Assembly: GCA_964589935.1 (NCBI GenBank)
Contig: CAZPVD010000007.1
Coordinates: 62,001-126,000 of the forward strand
Length of the DNA stretch: 64,000 nt
Source of the DNA: VHCN01 sp964589935
Lineage (GTDB): Bacteria; Verrucomicrobiota; Verrucomicrobiia; Limisphaerales; VHCN01
Direction: 5' to 3'
Shown here: positions 1-7,651 of the stretch, piece after piece
How the letters are laid out: the number at the start of each line of letters is the position of its first letter
Position numbering within the stretch: the first letter of the stretch is position 1
Notes under the pieces: generated by a model
The model's input: the letters and a program-made list of their open reading frames with translations, nothing else
The model's database searches: none
What the model was told of the DNA's origin: nothing
Program-made: the position numbers and the translations under genes

Positions 1-222
1 GAAGCCGACGAGGATGAGCGCGCCAACGAGATACTGGCTGGTCTGCCCTTCGCCCACGCCGTGCTCGTAAAGTTCGGGCAGCAGGTGCAGAAAAGTGATG
101 GAGAGCAGATACGCGCCGGTGAAGGAATTGAACAGCTTGACGTAGCTGCGTTCCTCAAGGCGGAACCAGATGACCGTCACCGCGCCGGCGATGATCGTGG
201 AGAGGAGGATGAAATAATCCAT
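1..222 (-). CDS. ZIP family metal (zinc) transporter, C-terminus beyond window
   Basis: The first 74 residues of an integral membrane protein read from an ATG at 222 off the left edge with no stop. Two hydrophobic segments are visible (about residues 3-17 and 35-50, with a third starting near 65). The second carries HLLPE, a motif characteristic of the ZIP divalent-metal transporters, where the histidine and glutamate help bind metal. Family members have about eight transmembrane helices and about 250 residues, so roughly a third is present. It lies downstream of rpsR on the same strand but is separated from it by a terminator, so it is probably transcribed on its own. Substrate specificity cannot be read from this fragment. 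Confidence 0.8.
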   Translation of the reverse strand, partial: MDYFILLSTIIAGAVTVIWFRLEERSYVKLFNSFTGAYLLSITFLHLLPELYEHGVGEGQTSQYLVGALILVGF

Positions 223-295
223 GCCCGGTGTCGGTTGAACTCAGTCTCGGCGCGCGAAATTCTTTCTGCAAATCATTTGCAACACGGTGCCGAAC

Positions 296-326
296 AAAAG
301 CCCGCAGGCATGGCCGGCGGGCTTTT
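296..326 (-). terminator. Rho-independent terminator after rpsR
   Basis: A perfect 10-bp inverted repeat (296-305 with 317-326) with an 11-nt loop. The minus-strand reading ends in GCGGGCTTTT, that is, a GC stem followed by T residues. It begins 9 bp past the rpsR stop and closes the dksA-like/rpmG/rpsR transcript before the ZIP gene. Confidence 0.75.
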
Positions 327-334
327 GGTGAAAG

Positions 335-595
335 TTACTTCATCAGCAGCATCTGGCGCGCGCGCTTGATGGCCGTGGTGAGGCGGCGCTGGTAGTGCGC
401 GGGCAGGCCGGTGTATTTGCGCGGCAGGATGCGGCCGCTGTCGGTCACGAACTGCCGGAGCAGGTTGACGTTCTTGTAGTCGAGCATGTCCACGGTGAAG
501 TCAATCTTCGGCTTCGGCCGGGGCGTGCGGTTCTCGGTGCGCTGGCCGCGGCGTCCGCGGGTTTCGTCTTTCTCGGAGCGGTTTTTGCGGGGCAT
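335..595 (-). CDS. rpsR: 30S ribosomal protein S18
   Basis: An 86-residue basic protein. The region from about residue 30 (DYKNVNLLRQF) through GRILPRKYTGL and the final basic helix is the classic S18 core. S18 binds 16S rRNA in the platform of the small subunit next to S6. The N-terminal 28 residues are a charged, Arg/Lys-rich extension of the kind seen in many bacteria. The start ATG lies 2 bp after the rpmG stop, so the two are co-transcribed and probably translationally coupled. The usual partner rpsF is not in this cluster. Confidence 0.95.
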   Translation of the reverse strand: MPRKNRSEKDETRGRRGQRTENRTPRPKPKIDFTVDMLDYKNVNLLRQFVTDSGRILPRKYTGLPAHYQRRLTTAIKRARQMLLMK

Positions 596-597
596 GG

Positions 598-765
598 CTA
601 CTTGATTTCCTTGTGGAGTGTGTGGCGTCGGAGGGCCGGGTTGTATTTCATGAGTTCCAGTTTCTCCGAGCCGGTCCTCTTGTTGCGCGTGGTGGTGTAG
701 CGTGAGGGCGCCTTGCGTTCCTTGCGCGCTTCAGTGCATTCGATGGTGACGGTTTCGCGTGGCAT
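598..765 (-). CDS. rpmG: 50S ribosomal protein L33
   Basis: A 55-residue protein translated from ATG at 765 to TAG at 598. It begins MPRETVTIEC, has the YTTTRNKRT segment and a KYNPALRRHTLHKE-type C-terminus, which together identify L33, a small protein near the E site of the large subunit. Of the usual zinc-ribbon cysteines only Cys10 is present, so this looks like a non-zinc (C-minus) L33. It lies 3 bp downstream of the dksA-like gene and 2 bp upstream of rpsR. Confidence 0.93.
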   Translation of the reverse strand: MPRETVTIECTEARKERKAPSRYTTTRNKRTGSEKLELMKYNPALRRHTLHKEIK

Positions 766-768
766 AAA

Positions 769-1437
769 TTATTCCTTTTCCTTTCCGGCCTTTTCCTCGG
801 GCTCGTCCTCTTCCTCGACCGGCTCGGGTGCGCCGGCGCTGTCAACAGTGCCGAGCGCGCCGAGGCGCTTCTGACGAACGGCGCCCTCGCGTTCGAGCTG
901 GGCCTGGGCCTCGACGGTGAAGCGCGTCCACGGGATTGCCTCAAGGCGGGCGGACGGGATGTTCTTGCCGGTGAGTTCGCAGACACCGTAAGTGCCCTTC
1001 TCGATGCGCTTGAGCGCCTCCTCGATCTCGTAGATCGCATCCTGGTCGGACGAGAGAAGGCTCAGCGCGAAGTCGCGGTCAAAGTTGTCGGTGCCCGAGT
1101 CGGCCATGTGGAGGCTGTAGCTGGCCATCTGCTCGGCGGATTCCTTGGCAAGGCCGCTCATCTGGTTGAGCAGGCGGTCGCGCAAATCGAGAAGCGTGTC
1201 GTAATATCTCTGCCACTCCTTGCGGACCTTGGCCTTGCCGTTGGGCGTGTAGCGGGGCTTCACGACGGTGGCTTTTTTCACCGGTCCAATGCCAAGGATG
1301 GACGCCGCGGAAGCGGCGCCGATGGATTTGCCCTTCTTGGCCGCCGGCGCGGTGGCCTTCTTGGCGGCGGTTTTCTTCTTATTTGTCACAGCAAAAAACG
1401 GTTGATTTCGCTTGAGAAAGGCGTCGTCGCGCGTCAT
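769..1437 (-). CDS. DksA/TraR-family protein with degenerate zinc finger
   Basis: A 222-residue protein from the ATG at 1437. Residues 1-75 are Lys/Ala-rich and probably disordered. Residues about 75-150 form the helical coiled-coil region, including the acidic stretch DSGTDNFDRDFALSLLSSDQ. Residues 150-185 match the DksA/TraR C-terminal finger (GTYGVCELTG, then IPSARLEAIPW). Of the four zinc cysteines only Cys153 remains; the others are Thr, Phe/Thr and Ala. The tail is strongly acidic. DksA proteins bind the RNA polymerase secondary channel and adjust rRNA and amino-acid promoters with ppGpp. Placement directly ahead of rpmG and rpsR fits a role tied to ribosome synthesis. A TTG at 1479 or GTG at 1389 are alternative starts. 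Confidence 0.8.
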   Translation of the reverse strand: MTRDDAFLKRNQPFFAVTNKKKTAAKKATAPAAKKGKSIGAASAASILGIGPVKKATVVKPRYTPNGKAKVRKEWQRYYDTLLDLRDRLLNQMSGLAKESAEQMASYSLHMADSGTDNFDRDFALSLLSSDQDAIYEIEEALKRIEKGTYGVCELTGKNIPSARLEAIPWTRFTVEAQAQLEREGAVRQKRLGALGTVDSAGAPEPVEEEDEPEEKAGKEKE

Positions 1438-1510
1438 CGCCGGGCGGCGCCGTCCGTCAAGAGTGCGCGAATGTAACAAAGGACTTCAAATACGCCACAA
1501 AAATTTTGGG

Positions 1511-1539
1511 AAAATTTCTGCGGTAAAATCCTGAGTCAA
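1511..1539 (-). promoter_or_regulatory. Possible sigma-70 promoter for dksA-like/rpmG/rpsR
   Basis: On the minus strand TTGACT (1539-1534) is followed after 17 bp by AATTTT (1516-1511), a good -35 with a weak -10, in an AT-rich patch within otherwise GC-rich DNA. It lies about 75 bp upstream of the ATG at 1437. A second candidate -10, TTACAT, lies at 1476-1471. Confidence 0.35.
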
Positions 1540-1636
1540 CCAAGCACCGCACGGGACCTTGCGATGAATGAACTCGCAGGCTTTGAAGGCGAATTCTGCC
1601 TCAGGAAAATGGGCGATTGGGAGCGGTCGCGCGGAA

Positions 1637-2473
1637 TCAGCCCTTCTCGATGCAGGCGTAGGCGTTGTGGTTGTGGATGCTTTCGAAGTTCTCCGCCTCG
1701 ACGCGATACCACGTCACGTCGGGATGCGCGTTGAGCTTCGTCGCAACGTTGCGAACGAGGTCCTCGACAAAGACGGGATTCTCATACGCGCGCTCCGTGA
1801 CGGCCTTTTCATCCTGCCGCTTGAGGAGCGAGTAGAGTTCGCTGCTCGCGCTGGCCTCGACGAGCGCGATGATGTCCTCAATCCAGATCGGCTTGCGCGA
1901 GCGCGTCGCCACGGTGCAGTGCCCGCGCTGGTTGTGCGCGCCGTATTTGCTGATGGCCTTCGAGCACGGGCACAACGTCGTGACCGGCGTGATGACCGTG
2001 AGCACAAAATCAATCTCCTTGCCGATGGCCGTCGCGTCGAAGCGCGCCGTGTAATCCATCACGCTCGTCATGCCGGTCACGGGCGCCTTTTTCGTAAGGA
2101 AGAACGGGAACTCCATTTCGAGGTGCGCCGCGTTGGCCTTCAGCTTCTGCTGCATCGCAAACAGAATGTCCTCGATGTTCTCGACGTGGACGACGCTGCC
2201 GTGCGCGTTGAGCACCTCGATGAAGCGGCTCATGTGCGTGCCCTTGAACTCCTTCGGCAGATCCACAAACATGCCGATCGTGGCGATGGTGTTCTGCGTC
2301 GCGTGCGCCTTGTCGCGGACGGTAATGGGGAAGCGCAGCCCGCGCACGCCGACCTTGTCAATGCGCAGCTCGCGATGGTCGCGCCCGCTCTGCACGTCGT
2401 GCAACGGCGCGCGGGCCTTCGCATCGGCGGCCCACGGCGCGACGGCGAACTCGGACTCGCTGTGTCGAATCAT
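1637..2473 (-). CDS. folE2: GTP cyclohydrolase FolE2 (type IB)
   Basis: A 278-residue protein from ATG 2473. It contains the FolE2 signature TTLCPCSKAISKYGAHNQRG around residues 165-184, with Cys168 and Cys170 in the metal and substrate site, and the conserved HVENIEDI and EFPFFLTKKAPV segments. The enzyme opens and recyclises GTP to 7,8-dihydroneopterin triphosphate, the first step of tetrahydrofolate and of queuosine precursor synthesis. FolE2 replaces the zinc enzyme FolE and in several bacteria serves under zinc limitation; here no Zur-type site is recognisable upstream. It lies 87 bp downstream of the ABC-F gene on the same strand. An upstream TTG-type extension (to 2524) is unlikely because similarity begins at the chosen ATG. 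Confidence 0.93.
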   Translation of the reverse strand: MIRHSESEFAVAPWAADAKARAPLHDVQSGRDHRELRIDKVGVRGLRFPITVRDKAHATQNTIATIGMFVDLPKEFKGTHMSRFIEVLNAHGSVVHVENIEDILFAMQQKLKANAAHLEMEFPFFLTKKAPVTGMTSVMDYTARFDATAIGKEIDFVLTVITPVTTLCPCSKAISKYGAHNQRGHCTVATRSRKPIWIEDIIALVEASASSELYSLLKRQDEKAVTERAYENPVFVEDLVRNVATKLNAHPDVTWYRVEAENFESIHNHNAYACIEKG

Positions 2474-2560
2474 GCCGCAGTTTAGCAGCCGCCGCCCGCA
2501 TTGCAAAAGCCAATTGCAGCCCACTTGCAGCGCAGGCGGCGAGGAATGAAACCCCGGCCC

Positions 2561-4528
2561 TCAGTTCATCGCCGACAATTTACCAGCCTCGGCTTCCCAT
2601 TCGGGATTCAGTTGCGCCAGCCGCTCCTGCGCGTGCAGCAGCTCGCGATTCACCTCCACGGCGTGGCCCGGCTTTTCGTAAGTCGCTGGATTTTCCAGCT
2701 CCGCGGTGAGTTCACCAAGGTGCGTCTCGATCTGCAAAATCTCGGCTTCGAGCCGGCTCACAATTTCCTGCTGTGCCTTGCGCTCGCGGGAGCGGGCCTG
2801 GCGTTGCTCGGCTTCAAAACGCTTTTGATCCTTGCGCGAGGCGGCGGGGTTGCGCGGTTGTGCGGCCTTTTTCTGTTCCGTGGAATGGCCGCGCGACGGC
2901 GTGTGACTGCCCGTTGACGTGAGCGCCGCGCGCGCGGACAGGGCCTTGGTCTTGTCGAGGTAATACTGGTAGCCGCCGGGATAATGCGTGAGTTGGCCCG
3001 CGTTCACGTGAACAACGTGATTCGCCATCGCGCGGATGAAATAAACGTCGTGGCTGATGAAAATGAGCGTGCCCTGAAACTGGTCGAGCGCGTAGGCCAG
3101 CGCGTCAATGCTCGCCATGTCGAGGTGCGTGGTCGGCTCATCCATCAGCAGGAGGTTCGGCGGATCGAGCAGGAGCTTCACGAGCGCGAGGCGGCTTTTT
3201 TCGCCGCCACTGAGCACGCCGACCTTCTTGAAGACGTCGTCGCCCTTGAAAAGAAAACAGCCCAGCAACGTGCGCACGAACTGCTCGGTCACCCGCTGCG
3301 GCGTGTCCATCGCCTCCTCGAACACGGTGTGCGCCGGGTTCAGCATCTCGACGCGGTTCTGTGAGTAGTATCCCGCCTTGACGTTGTGGCCGAGCGTGCG
3401 CGTGCCGCCCTGCGGCTTGACGACCTCGGCCAGGATTTTCAGCAGCGTGGATTTCCCGGCGCCGTTCGGCCCGACGAGCACGATGCGCTGGCCGCGCTCG
3501 GCCTTAAACTCCATGCCGCGATACACCACGTTGTCGCCGTAGGCGTGGTGGATGTCTTCGAGCGTGATGACCTTCAGGCCGCTGCGCTGCGGTTGCGGGA
3601 ATGAAAAACTCACCTTCCGCTCGTCGTTCGCCGGCGCCTCGATTTTTTCCATGCGCTCGACCTGCTTGAGCTTGCTCTGCGCCTGCGCGGCCTTGGAAGC
3701 CTTCGCGCGGAAGCGGGTCACGAACTCCATGAGCTGCCCGATCTCGCGCTGCTGGTTTTTATAGGCGGCGAGAAGCTGCTCCTCGTAGGCCGCGCGTTGT
3801 TCGAGGTAATCGTCGTAGTTGCCGCGATAGCGGATGAGCTTGCTCTGGCGGATTTCCACGATGCTGCCGACCAGCCGGTTGAGAAACTCGCGGTCGTGCG
3901 AGATGACCAGGATCGCGCCGGGATAATACTGCAAATACTCCTGCAGCCAAAGTAGCGCCTCGAGGTCGAGATGGTTCGTCGGCTCGTCGAGCATCAACAG
4001 GTCCGGCTCCTGCACGAGCAGGCGCGCGAGGTGCGCGCGCATCACCCAGCCACCGCTCAATTCACTCGCGCGACGCTCGAAATCCCTTTCGCGAAAGCCC
4101 AGGCCGGCGAGAATCTGCTTCGCCTTCGCGTCGAGCTGGTAGCCGCCCAGTTCGTTGTAGCGGTCGTGCGCGTTGTCGTGAATTTCCTCGATGTGCAACG
4201 CCTCGACGGGATGGTCAGCTTCCCATGCCTTGATGAGGCGGCGGAGTTTCACGAAGTCGGGCGTGATGGCGGTGGCGAGTTCGATGACCGTTTCATCGCC
4301 GGCCGGCGCGCTTTCCTGCGGGAGGTAGCCGACGGTCACGCCGCGCTCACGGCTGACCTGTCCGTCGTCCGGCGATTCCGTGCCGAGGATGATTGAAAAA
4401 AGCGTGGTCTTGCCCGCACCGTTGGGACCGACCAGCCCGATGCGGTCCGCGCGATTGACCTGCAACGCAGCCTCGTCGAACAAAACCCGCCCGCCGTGCG
4501 CCTTGCTGATTTCGGAAAGAGTCAACAT
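2561..4528 (-). CDS. ABC-F family ATPase (ribosome-associated, Uup/EttA-like)
   Basis: A 655-residue soluble protein with two ABC ATPase domains and no membrane segments. The first domain has Walker A GPNGAGKT at residues 34-41 and signature LSGGW, the second a GPNGAGKS Walker A and LSGGE. Each carries a Walker B LLMLDEPTNHLD or LLLMDEPTTHLD. The linker between them is the charged helical P-site tRNA interaction motif of ABC-F proteins. After the second domain come a Ser/Gln/Lys-rich linker and a C-terminal coiled coil (about 590-650), as in Uup. ABC-F factors act on the ribosomal E/P site to rescue stalled translation or give antibiotic protection. The ATG at 4528 is chosen because the ABC domain starts immediately after it. 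Confidence 0.92.
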   Translation of the reverse strand: MLTLSEISKAHGGRVLFDEAALQVNRADRIGLVGPNGAGKTTLFSIILGTESPDDGQVSRERGVTVGYLPQESAPAGDETVIELATAITPDFVKLRRLIKAWEADHPVEALHIEEIHDNAHDRYNELGGYQLDAKAKQILAGLGFRERDFERRASELSGGWVMRAHLARLLVQEPDLLMLDEPTNHLDLEALLWLQEYLQYYPGAILVISHDREFLNRLVGSIVEIRQSKLIRYRGNYDDYLEQRAAYEEQLLAAYKNQQREIGQLMEFVTRFRAKASKAAQAQSKLKQVERMEKIEAPANDERKVSFSFPQPQRSGLKVITLEDIHHAYGDNVVYRGMEFKAERGQRIVLVGPNGAGKSTLLKILAEVVKPQGGTRTLGHNVKAGYYSQNRVEMLNPAHTVFEEAMDTPQRVTEQFVRTLLGCFLFKGDDVFKKVGVLSGGEKSRLALVKLLLDPPNLLLMDEPTTHLDMASIDALAYALDQFQGTLIFISHDVYFIRAMANHVVHVNAGQLTHYPGGYQYYLDKTKALSARAALTSTGSHTPSRGHSTEQKKAAQPRNPAASRKDQKRFEAEQRQARSRERKAQQEIVSRLEAEILQIETHLGELTAELENPATYEKPGHAVEVNRELLHAQERLAQLNPEWEAEAGKLSAMN

Positions 4529-4600
4529 GAGGCGGGGGAATCTACGGTGCGCGCGAAGAAACTCAAGGACGGCTTGGCAGGACCGACGCGCGGCGGTATT

Positions 4601-4639
4601 GGCGCAGCAACGATTCGAACGAATCCATTTTCCTGCGCC
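4601..4639. other. Nested inverted repeat in intergenic DNA
   Basis: Outer arms GGCGCAG (4601-4607) and CTGCGCC (4633-4639) enclose an inner hairpin gattc/gaatc (4612-4616, 4621-4625). It lies between the DUF1080 stop and the ABC-F start on the minus strand. It could end DUF1080 transcription, but there is no T-run. Confidence 0.25.
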
Positions 4640-4697
4640 GCCAAGAAATTGCAGCGAGGTCTTGGCTGAATCCTGATGAACGGATCGGCAGGCGTGG

Positions 4698-5426
4698 TTA
4701 TTTCTTCGCCGCAATGGGGCGGATCTTGATGTTGCGGAACGAAACTTCCCCGTGGTCGCCCTGCAACGCAAGGTAGCCGATGTTCGACTTGGCGAAGAGC
4801 GGCATCTTCCCGAATTTGCTCCTGGCCACGCGCGTGTTGAAATCTTCGCTGCCCAGCACATACTCGAAATACTTCACCCCGTTGATGACGTGCTCGCACT
4901 TGTCGGGGCTGATGACCACACGAATGTGATTCCACTCACCGGCGGGCTTGGTGGCGTCCAGCGGCTTGCCGGTCTTCGGGTCATCCGGCGGCTGGTAGAG
5001 GCCGTAAAGCCAGCCGCAGCGTTGCGGGTCTTTCGCTTCCTTGTTGTCCTCAAGCTGAATCTCCGGCCCGGTCTGCCAGACACGCGCACCCTCGTCCGTG
5101 ATGTGGAACATGATGCCGCTGTTGCCGGCCACTGAGATGTTGTAATCCAGTTCCAGCTCGAACCAGTCGAACTTGTCAGTGGTGACGATGTCGCCGGCGT
5201 TGTGCGGATCAACGCAGGCCAGCGTGCCGTCCTTGACCTGCCAGCCGGGGCGGACGCCCTCGGCCTTGAAGTTGTGCCAGCCGTTGAGGGTCTTGCCGTC
5301 GAAGAGCAATTTCCACCCGGCGGCTTTCTCGGCGTCGGTGAGGGTATTGATCTTCGCGTCCTCGGCGGCGAGGCGAACGACGGCGATAGAAGTCAGCGCA
5401 AGGGCAATTGAAAAGAAACGTTTCAT
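4698..5426 (-). CDS. Secreted DUF1080 (3-keto-disaccharide hydrolase-like) protein
   Basis: A 242-residue protein. Residues 1-20 form a signal peptide ending near RLAAED. The rest is a single DUF1080 beta-jelly-roll domain: GWKLLFDGKTLNGWHN, then the paired-strand motif ELELDYNISVAGNSGIMFH, GPEIQLED and, near the end, GYLALQGDHGEVSFRNIKI, all hallmark positions. Some members hydrolyse 3-keto-glycosides made by periplasmic sugar oxidation; others have no assigned activity. The domain is heavily expanded in Verrucomicrobia and Planctomycetes. It lies 48 bp downstream of the CE15 gene on the same strand, so the two may be transcribed together for extracellular glycan use. Confidence 0.9.
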   Translation of the reverse strand: MKRFFSIALALTSIAVVRLAAEDAKINTLTDAEKAAGWKLLFDGKTLNGWHNFKAEGVRPGWQVKDGTLACVDPHNAGDIVTTDKFDWFELELDYNISVAGNSGIMFHITDEGARVWQTGPEIQLEDNKEAKDPQRCGWLYGLYQPPDDPKTGKPLDATKPAGEWNHIRVVISPDKCEHVINGVKYFEYVLGSEDFNTRVARSKFGKMPLFAKSNIGYLALQGDHGEVSFRNIKIRPIAAKK

Positions 5427-5474
5427 GGCGCGGGAGGTTAATCGAATGAAGGCGCGGCGACAATGAGAATGGTG

Positions 5475-6779
5475 TCAGTGTTTCCGTCCGAAGTGCCGGT
5501 CTGCGAACGCAAGATACTGCTCCCAGTCGTAGTCCAGCACGTCGTGCTTGCCGGTGCGGACATGATAGCCGATGGCGTCGCCGACAGGTTTGTTCACCGC
5601 GGGCCATTCGCCAACACCAAGACCGGCTTTCTTGAAAAGCGCATAGACTGGCTCGGCGTTTTTCGCCGAAAGAAACTCACCCTTGGGATCGGCCCATCGG
5701 TCTTCCTCGGCACTGGCCACATACACGGGCCGCGGCGCGGCGAGCGCGACGAGCATGTGCGCGTCGAACGGCAGCGCGGCGACGTTTGTGTTGTATTGCT
5801 TGTAGTTCGCGCAGAACCAGTGCGGGAAGCTCGTGTTGATGCGCTCGACCGTCTCCCCAAAGTTGCGCCGCGAAAGGGCCGCGCCGCTCTCCCCGGAGTC
5901 GTTCGAGATGACGAGTGCGAACCGCTCGTCGCTCGCGCCGGCCCACAACGCCGCCTTGCCCATGCGCGAATGCCCGATCACGGCGACGTGCTTCGCGTCA
6001 ATGTCGCGGTCAGTTTCGAGATAATCCAGCGCGCGGCTCAGGCCCCACGCCCACGCGGCGATTGCGCCCCAGTCGTCTAGCGCAAACTCGCTCTTGCCCG
6101 TTTTTTTCAAAAAATATCCGCGCACACCGTGATGCCAGCCCGTCGCGTAATCCGGCTCGATGTCCGCGCGCGGAATTGTCGCCAGCGCGTAGCCGCGCGC
6201 CATCAGCGTCTCGACTGCCCAACTGCCGATGCTTTTGCCGCGCGTCGTTTCGGCGGGGCGCGTGAGTTCGTCGCGCTTCTCCTTGTTGTTCCACGTCCAC
6301 TGCTCGTGGATCGTGATGCCCGGATCGGCGACAATGGTGTGGTTGCCCTCGAAGTTCACACCGACGAACGCCGGCGCGGGCTTCTTCGCTCCGTTCGGCA
6401 CGTAGAGCAGGATGTGCGTCACAGCCGCGTCTTTTTCCGCGCCGAAGTGAACGGTGATTTCCTTGCGCGTCGCCTTGCCGCCAAGCGCGTTTTTGTCCGT
6501 GGAAGTGACTTCAAACTTCATGTCCTTCGGTCGGGCCGGGCTGCGTCCGTGCATCTGCGAGCGGAACAGCTCGAGTATTTCTGGCCGGCGTTTTTTCTGC
6601 CATGTTTTGGCATCGGCGACTTTCGTTCCGTCGGCGCACACGAGCGGATCGGGCAGCGTGAAGTCGCCAACTTTCGATTCATCATAGTTGGCGCCGGCGG
6701 GCTGGGCTTCGGAATGTTCCATGCCGAGAATGAGCGTTGCCGCCGTGAGCGCGGCGATTTTGCGGAGGGACAATTTCAT
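5475..6779 (-). CDS. Secreted glucuronoyl esterase-like protein (CE15 family)
   Basis: A 434-residue protein with an N-terminal signal peptide (residues 1-25, MKLSLRKIAALTAATLILG). The alpha/beta-hydrolase nucleophile is Ser271 in GHSRMGKAAL, the CE15 nucleophile motif. The acid lies in ASAEEDRWADP and the histidine in GYHVRTGKHDV. CE15 enzymes cleave esters between 4-O-methyl-glucuronic acid of xylan and lignin alcohols. Bacterial CE15 members are common in Verrucomicrobia and often act on other uronate esters, so the natural substrate is uncertain. The ATG at 6779 is chosen because a clean signal peptide starts there. The gene stands divergent from the membrane-protein gene at 6915. Confidence 0.88.
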   Translation of the reverse strand: MKLSLRKIAALTAATLILGMEHSEAQPAGANYDESKVGDFTLPDPLVCADGTKVADAKTWQKKRRPEILELFRSQMHGRSPARPKDMKFEVTSTDKNALGGKATRKEITVHFGAEKDAAVTHILLYVPNGAKKPAPAFVGVNFEGNHTIVADPGITIHEQWTWNNKEKRDELTRPAETTRGKSIGSWAVETLMARGYALATIPRADIEPDYATGWHHGVRGYFLKKTGKSEFALDDWGAIAAWAWGLSRALDYLETDRDIDAKHVAVIGHSRMGKAALWAGASDERFALVISNDSGESGAALSRRNFGETVERINTSFPHWFCANYKQYNTNVAALPFDAHMLVALAAPRPVYVASAEEDRWADPKGEFLSAKNAEPVYALFKKAGLGVGEWPAVNKPVGDAIGYHVRTGKHDVLDYDWEQYLAFADRHFGRKH

Positions 6780-6914
6780 GCGCCGAGCATAACCGGCCGC
6801 ACGTGCGTGGCAAGCCGGCTTGACCCACGCGCCGCTCCGCCGGACACTGCCCGCACCGTGAGCACAGAGCACACGCCGCAGCCTCGGTCCGCGGACACAA
6901 CCGCCAAGCCCAAC

Positions 6915-7604
6915 ATGGCGCAGGCGGGCTGTCGGGTCGGCGTAGATCAGGTGTGGTTCGTCCGGGAGCGGCTCGTGATTTGCGCGCTGCGCGAGATGCC
7001 CGACTGGGTCGTGCGCGCGAACCAGCGCCTCCCGATTTTTTTCCAGGGCAAAAAATATTACCTCCGCGCGAAGGGCGAGGCCACGCCGCCGCACGCCGCG
7101 CGTTATGAACTTTCGCCGTGGATCGAGGGCGAAACGACCGAGTCCTCCTTCGTCATCCATTACGACGAGCTTTACGTGCAGCACCGCGAGGAGGCCGCGC
7201 GCGCGGAACGGCACGCCACAATCGGACGATGGGTGCTGCTGCCGCTAAGCCCGCTGCTCGGTTTCCTCTGGTCGCGGACGAAGCAGCGCGTGCTCGACCC
7301 GCACGGCATCAACGCGCGCACAGTGACGATCATGTCGCTGTGGATCGAGCTGCTCGCGACGCTGGCACTCTCGATCCTCTGGAGCGGCAGCGGCGGGCTG
7401 TCCACGGTCTTCATCGGGCCGTTCGAGGGCTACACGTTCGGCTGGACGCTCAAGCACGCGCTCTACGCGCTCGCGATGCTGCTCCAGCTCTGGACCGACG
7501 CGGTGGTGCGCTACGACGACATCCTGTGCGAGGAGGAATTTCCCAGCGGCCTGCTCGAATGGCCCGTGCGCAAGACGCGCCGCCTGCTCGGCAACAAGTG
7601 GTGA
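6915..7604 (+). CDS. Unknown membrane protein, two hydrophobic segments
   Basis: A 229-residue protein that I do not recognise. Residues about 1-95 are soluble and include an FFQGKKYYLR beta-like stretch. One hydrophobic segment lies near 97-112 (RWVLLPLSPLLGFLW) and further ones near 130-150 and 165-180, leaving a cytoplasmic-type basic tail (WPVRKTRRLLGNKW). No catalytic motif is visible. A GTG at 6858 in the same frame would add 19 residues; neither start has a clear ribosome-binding site. It is divergent from the CE15 gene and 47 bp upstream of the tandem hydrolase gene, with which it could be co-transcribed. Confidence 0.6.
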   Translation: MAQAGCRVGVDQVWFVRERLVICALREMPDWVVRANQRLPIFFQGKKYYLRAKGEATPPHAARYELSPWIEGETTESSFVIHYDELYVQHREEAARAERHATIGRWVLLPLSPLLGFLWSRTKQRVLDPHGINARTVTIMSLWIELLATLALSILWSGSGGLSTVFIGPFEGYTFGWTLKHALYALAMLLQLWTDAVVRYDDILCEEEFPSGLLEWPVRKTRRLLGNKW

Positions 7605-7651
7605 GGGAACTTTCGATTTGCGTCGCGCGCCACGGCGTCCAAACTCCCGCC

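Noticed and set aside
4608..4630. GATTCGAAC resembling a tRNA T-loop
   Set aside because: No acceptor, D or anticodon arms can be folded around it on either strand.
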